A stretch of 64,000 bases of DNA from Acetobacterium paludosum (lineage in GTDB: Bacteria > Bacillota > Clostridia > Eubacteriales > Eubacteriaceae). The stretch is from NCBI RefSeq assembly GCF_008086595.1, contig NZ_RXYA01000001.1:124001-188000 (forward strand). Reading direction: 5' to 3'. Below, in pieces: positions 60,379-64,000 of this stretch. A program made the translations under genes and the position numbers. The notes beneath the pieces were generated by a model. That model saw nothing but the letters and a program-made list of their open reading frames with translations, was not told where the DNA came from and did no database searches. Numbering within the stretch: the stretch's first letter is position 1; each line of letters opens with the position of its first letter.

Positions 60379-61788
60379 ATGGAGAAAAAAGTAAATAATT
60401 ATATTGAAGAAGAGGGAATTTTAGAGGCTGGCGATCATATTCTCATCGGCGTATCCGGTGGAGCTGATTCGCTGGCTTTATTATATTTTTTGGATAAATA
60501 CAAAGAGGTATTTAATGTTTCCATCGGTGTAGCCCATCTTCACCATGGTCTTCGTGGTGAAGCAGCCGATGCGGATGAAGAGTTTGTCAGAAATTTTTGC
60601 CAAGAGAAAGCGATTCCATTTTATTCGAGACAACGGAATATTCCGGAAATAGCTGTGAATGAAAAAATTTCGATTGAAGAAGCCGGAAGAAACGAACGGT
60701 ATGATTTTTTTCGAACGGTGGCGCAGGAAAATGGGTACAATCGTATTGCCTTGGGGCATCATATCAACGACCAGGCGGAAACCATGCTCATGCGGCTTAT
60801 TCGCGGAACCGGCGTAAAAGGCGTTTCAGGGATTAAATCGAGCCGAAATAATTTTTATATCCGTCCATTTTTATGCTTGGAGAAAAAGGAAATTGTTGCG
60901 TATTGCGAGAAAAATCATTTAGCCTATCGTACCGATGCAACCAACTTTCAAAAAGATTATACCCGTAACAAAATACGTTTAGATATTATGCCGATGATCT
61001 TGGAGATCAACCCCAAGGCGGAAATTCATTTTAATGAGTTTACAAAAATCGCGAATGAGTATGAGGCGTTTTTTGAAAAATATGTTGATCGAGTTCAGAA
61101 ACAGTTGGTTTCCCGAAAAGATGACGTGGTGTATCTTGACCGTGAATTGTGGCTTTGCGAAGAGCCGGTGGTTCAAAAAGAAATATTACGCCGTTTAATT
61201 TTTGAATTTAAGGGTAGTTTAAAGGAAATTGAGTACAATCACATCACTGCGTTTTATCATCTGCTAAAAACTGACAAAACGACATGGGAAATTCATTTTC
61301 CTCATGACATTCTGCTGATGCGGCGTTATGATCGCGTGATGGTGACAAATAGGCAAAAAGATATGAATCAAGCCGTCATATCTCCGAAGCTAATTATTCC
61401 CGGTAAAACCTGGATATTTTCCAAGGAAGGGATAATCCTGGAGTCAAAAATTATGACGCAAGATGAGTTTAGAAAAAAAATGTCTTTTTTTTCAAAAGAA
61501 TTGGAAAATCATAGTGAAAAATATTTTGATTATGATAAAATGAATGACAACATATATTTGCGCAGTCGAAAGTCTGGGGATTTTTTTTATCCAACCGGTA
61601 TTTCAGGAAAAAAAACGATCAAGAAATATTTTATCGACAAGAAGATTGATCGAAATTTGCGAGATGGAATTCCTCTTTTAGCAATGAATTCCGAAGTACT
61701 GTGGATTATTGGTTATGCTATCAATGGACGCTGTTTAGCAGATTTCAATACAAAAAATATATTAAAGGTGAATGTGACCTTATGTTAG
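60379..61788 (+). CDS. tilS: tRNA(Ile)-lysidine synthase
   Basis: 469 residues. PP-loop 'IGVSGGADSLALLYFL' (about residues 23-38), 'HLHHGLRGEAADADEEFV', 'LGHHINDQAETMLMRLIRG' and a C-terminal TilS domain 'LRSRKSGDFFYPTGISGKK'. Converts the CAT anticodon wobble C of tRNA-Ile2 to lysidine so that it reads AUA. The tilS-hpt-ftsH order is conserved in Firmicutes. Confidence 0.95.
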   Translation: MEKKVNNYIEEEGILEAGDHILIGVSGGADSLALLYFLDKYKEVFNVSIGVAHLHHGLRGEAADADEEFVRNFCQEKAIPFYSRQRNIPEIAVNEKISIEEAGRNERYDFFRTVAQENGYNRIALGHHINDQAETMLMRLIRGTGVKGVSGIKSSRNNFYIRPFLCLEKKEIVAYCEKNHLAYRTDATNFQKDYTRNKIRLDIMPMILEINPKAEIHFNEFTKIANEYEAFFEKYVDRVQKQLVSRKDDVVYLDRELWLCEEPVVQKEILRRLIFEFKGSLKEIEYNHITAFYHLLKTDKTTWEIHFPHDILLMRRYDRVMVTNRQKDMNQAVISPKLIIPGKTWIFSKEGIILESKIMTQDEFRKKMSFFSKELENHSEKYFDYDKMNDNIYLRSRKSGDFFYPTGISGKKTIKKYFIDKKIDRNLRDGIPLLAMNSEVLWIIGYAINGRCLADFNTKNILKVNVTLC

Positions 61789-61797
61789 GAGAAAAGT

Positions 61798-62337
61798 GTG
61801 ATATCCGATATTCAGGGAATTTTGGTGGATGAAAAAGCAATCGAAAAACGCGTCAGTGAACTTGGTAAACAAATTACAAAAGATTATCAAGGAAAGTATC
61901 CTATTCTTGTTTGTGTCTTAAAAGGAAGTTCAGTTTTTTTCTCGGATTTAATTCGTAGAATAAGCATTCCAATTGAGATTGAATTTTTAAAAGCATCCAG
62001 TTATGGCTGTGAGGCACAGAGTTCTGGTGAAATTGAACTAAAGGGAGATCTTTCCATGGAGGTTCAGGGACGTCATATCTTATTGGTTGAAGACATTGTC
62101 GATACTGGAAACACATTGAAATTTCTACTGAACCGTTTTGAAGGTTTAGGGGCAAAAGATGTTAAGGTATGTTCCCTTCTTGATAAACCACACCGTCGGG
62201 AGCAGCTGGTTGTTGCTGATTATATCGGATTTCAAATTCCCAATGAGTTTGTCGTCGGTTATGGATTGGATTATGCCCAAAAATATCGCAATTTGCCTTA
62301 TATCGGGATTTTAAAAAAAGAAATATATGAAAAATAA
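61798..62337 (+). CDS. hpt: Hypoxanthine phosphoribosyltransferase
   Basis: 179 residues with GTG start 61798 after TTAGGAGAAAAGT. PRPP loop 'ILLVEDIVDTGNTLKFLL' (about residues 98-115), 'LVCVLKGSSVFFSDLIRRI' and 'VVGYGLDYAQKYRNLPYIG' are standard for HPRT. Purine salvage; in Bacillus it also interacts with FtsH expression. Confidence 0.95.
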   Translation: MISDIQGILVDEKAIEKRVSELGKQITKDYQGKYPILVCVLKGSSVFFSDLIRRISIPIEIEFLKASSYGCEAQSSGEIELKGDLSMEVQGRHILLVEDIVDTGNTLKFLLNRFEGLGAKDVKVCSLLDKPHRREQLVVADYIGFQIPNEFVVGYGLDYAQKYRNLPYIGILKKEIYEK

Positions 62338-62385
62338 TTTCAAAAAAAGAAGTCAACTATTATATTTAGAGAGGAGTGATGCGTT

Positions 62386-64000
62386 TTGAATAAATACCTT
62401 AAGATGATTGGATTCTATTTAGTGATTTTAGTAGTCATTATTGTCGCGGTAACCTTTTTAAACCCCATGAAAGATGAGGTTAAAACCGTTGTTTACAGTG
62501 AACTGCTGACTGAGCTTAATAATAATCAGGTAGCAGAAATTGAAATAAACAATTCCAATGTGACGGGTGTCCTGCGAAGTGGAGAAAAATTTGAAGCAGT
62601 GGTGCCGCAATATGTTATTGATGAACAAGTATCCTCGTATATTTTACAAAATGACATAAAAGTAACAATTACAAAGCAACAGGATTCCTGGTGGATCTCG
62701 TTAATACCTTCAGTGGTGCTGATTGTATTAATGGTCGTCTTTTTTCTGGTCTTTAGCCAACAGGCTGGCGGCGGTGGCGGTAAAGTTATGTCCTTTGGAA
62801 AGAGTCGGGCAAAACTTCACGTTGAAGGCGAGACAAAGGTTACATTTAAAGATGTGGCTGGTGCTGATGAAGAAAAAGAGGAACTTGAAGAAGTTGTCGA
62901 TTTCTTAAAAGCCCCTGATCGTTATCGGAAACTGGGAGCACGGATACCGAAGGGAATCCTTTTAGTGGGCCCTCCGGGGACCGGGAAAACCTTGTTGGCT
63001 CGAGCAGTTGCCGGAGAAGCAGCGGTTCCGTTTTTCACAATTAGTGGTTCTGATTTTGTGGAAATGTTTGTTGGTGTCGGGGCTTCCCGAGTTAGAGATC
63101 TTTTTGAAAATGCAAAAAAAAATGCACCCTGTATTATTTTTATTGATGAAATTGATGCAGTGGGTCGTCATCGTGGCGCGGGTCTTGGCGGCGGACATGA
63201 TGAAAGAGAGCAAACCCTTAACCAATTGCTTGTTGAAATGGACGGATTTGGGGTCAATGAAGGAATCATTATTATTGCTGCAACTAATCGACCCGATATT
63301 CTCGATCCAGCCTTGCTGCGTCCAGGTCGTTTCGACCGACAGATTACAGTCGGAGTTCCAGATGTTAAGGGACGGGAAGAAATTCTTAATGTCCATAAAA
63401 AGAATAAACCATTGGCACCTGAAGTTGATTTAGGCGTCATTGCAAAAGGGACGCCAGGATTTACCGGGGCAGATTTGGAAAACCTGATGAATGAAGCAGC
63501 GATTTTAACAGCGAGACACAATAACAAACTCATTACCATGATGGAGTTGGAAGAAGCAATCAAGCGTGTCATTGCCGGCCCTGAAAAGAAAAGCAAGGTA
63601 GTGAACGAGGACGATTTGCACATTACCGCGTATCATGAAGCAGGGCATGCCATCGTGATGCATCTTTTGCCACATTGTGATTCGGTTCATGAAATTTCAA
63701 TTATTCCTCGTGGTATGGCGGCAGGCTACACCCTGTCACTGCCGGATGATGATAGTCAGCATATGAGCAAAAATAAGCTATTGGAAATGATCTGCGGTCT
63801 GCTTGGCGGGCGAGCAGCTGAGAAGATTGCTCTGGATGATATTTGTACTGGAGCTAGCAATGATATTGAGCGCGCTACCGGCATCGCCAGAAGCATGGTC
63901 ACTGAATGGGGAATGAGCGAACATCTTGGCCCGATGACATTTGGTCATCCAGATAGCGGCGAAGTATTCTTAGGTCGTGATTTGGGACGCTCTCGTAACT
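62386..64000 (+). CDS. ftsH: ATP-dependent zinc metalloprotease FtsH (3' end outside window)
   Basis: 538 residues are inside the window and the frame is still open at base 64000. TTG 62386 follows GAGAGGAGTGATGCG. N-terminal helix (about residues 7-25), extracytoplasmic domain, second helix (about 103-124), then AAA: Walker A '[20 protein letters not shown]', Walker B '[15 protein letters not shown]', 'RPGRFDRQI' and the zinc site '[10 protein letters not shown]'. The Gly-rich 'GGGGGK' linker follows TM2. A short ATG frame at 62379 is out of phase and stops at once. Confidence 0.96.
   Translation, partial: MNKYLKMIGFYLVILVVIIVAVTFLNPMKDEVKTVVYSELLTELNNNQVAEIEINNSNVTGVLRSGEKFEAVVPQYVIDEQVSSYILQNDIKVTITKQQDSWWISLIPSVVLIVLMVVFFLVFSQQAGGGGGKVMSFGKSRAKLHVEGETKVTFKDVAGADEEKEELEEVVDFLKAPDRYRKLGARIPKGILLVGPPGTGKTLLARAVAGEAAVPFFTISGSDFVEMFVGVGASRVRDLFENAKKNAPCIIFIDEIDAVGRHRGAGLGGGHDEREQTLNQLLVEMDGFGVNEGIIIIAATNRPDILDPALLRPGRFDRQITVGVPDVKGREEILNVHKKNKPLAPEVDLGVIAKGTPGFTGADLENLMNEAAILTARHNNKLITMMELEEAIKRVIAGPEKKSKVVNEDDLHITAYHEAGHAIVMHLLPHCDSVHEISIIPRGMAAGYTLSLPDDDSQHMSKNKLLEMICGLLGGRAAEKIALDDICTGASNDIERATGIARSMVTEWGMSEHLGPMTFGHPDSGEVFLGRDLGRSRN

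Noticed and set aside
62379-62393. ATG start just before ftsH
   Set aside because: It encodes only four codons before a stop and is not in frame with ftsH; TTG 62386 opens the conserved N-terminus.

Overview
The window comes from a low-to-mid GC, anaerobic Gram-positive (Firmicutes/Clostridia), most likely an acetogen of the Acetobacterium/Eubacterium group. This is inferred from three things: a complete anaerobic (early cobalt insertion) corrinoid pathway, the purR-spoVG-glmU-prs-pth-mfd-yabM-yabN-hup-yabO-divIC-tilS-hpt-ftsH order known from Bacillus and clostridial chromosomes, and the protein sequences. No rRNA, CRISPR array, prophage or intact insertion sequence was seen.

Region 1 (1-8862) is a corrinoid uptake and synthesis operon on the + strand: the end of a BtuF-like binding protein, btuC, btuD, cbiA, a PduX-like L-threonine kinase, cbiC, cbiL, cbiD, cbiE and cbiT, closed by a terminator at about 8933-8961. 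Region 2 (8862-10855) is an accessory gap. A 27-bp perfect direct repeat (8862-8888 and 10185-10211) brackets an FmdE-family gene, a truncated DUF4213 gene and a 38-codon remnant of a FecCD permease. The second repeat copy runs into a consensus promoter, a cobalamin riboswitch and an intrinsic terminator with no gene behind it, then a row of hairpins and a 40-bp perfect palindrome ahead of a class I glutamine amidotransferase gene.

Region 3 (11670-18145) is a cell-envelope stress module: a BceRS-type two-component system, a BceAB-type peptide-antibiotic ABC transporter with a recognisable BceR box, and an MprF-like lysyltransferase. Region 4 (18216-37017) is the second and larger corrinoid operon, behind its own cobalamin riboswitch and terminator: cbiMN, cbiO, cbiQ (cobalt uptake), hemA, a precorrin-2 dehydrogenase gene, a three-domain hemC-cobA-hemD fusion, hemB, hemL, cbiK, cbiF, cbiG, cbiH, cbiJ, cbiP, cbiB, cobD and cobU. 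Together regions 1 and 4 encode every step from glutamyl-tRNA to cobyric acid, the aminopropanol-phosphate arm and GDP-cobinamide formation. CobS, CobT, CobC and a corrinoid adenosyltransferase are not in the window.

Region 5 (37049-44425) is housekeeping and miscellaneous: an AlkD-like protein, a sensor kinase lacking the phospho-acceptor histidine, a SEC-C protein, a patatin-like lipase, two DUF4190-type membrane proteins, lgt and murC. Region 6 (44691-64000) is the conserved Gram-positive core block: purR with a PurBox, spoVG with a sigma-H-like promoter, glmU, prs, pth, mfd, a PrsA-like lipoprotein, a SpoVB-like flippase, yabN/mazG, hup, rqcP, divIC, ppx/gppA, five tRNA genes (Leu, fMet, Met, Glu, Val), tilS, hpt and the first part of ftsH.
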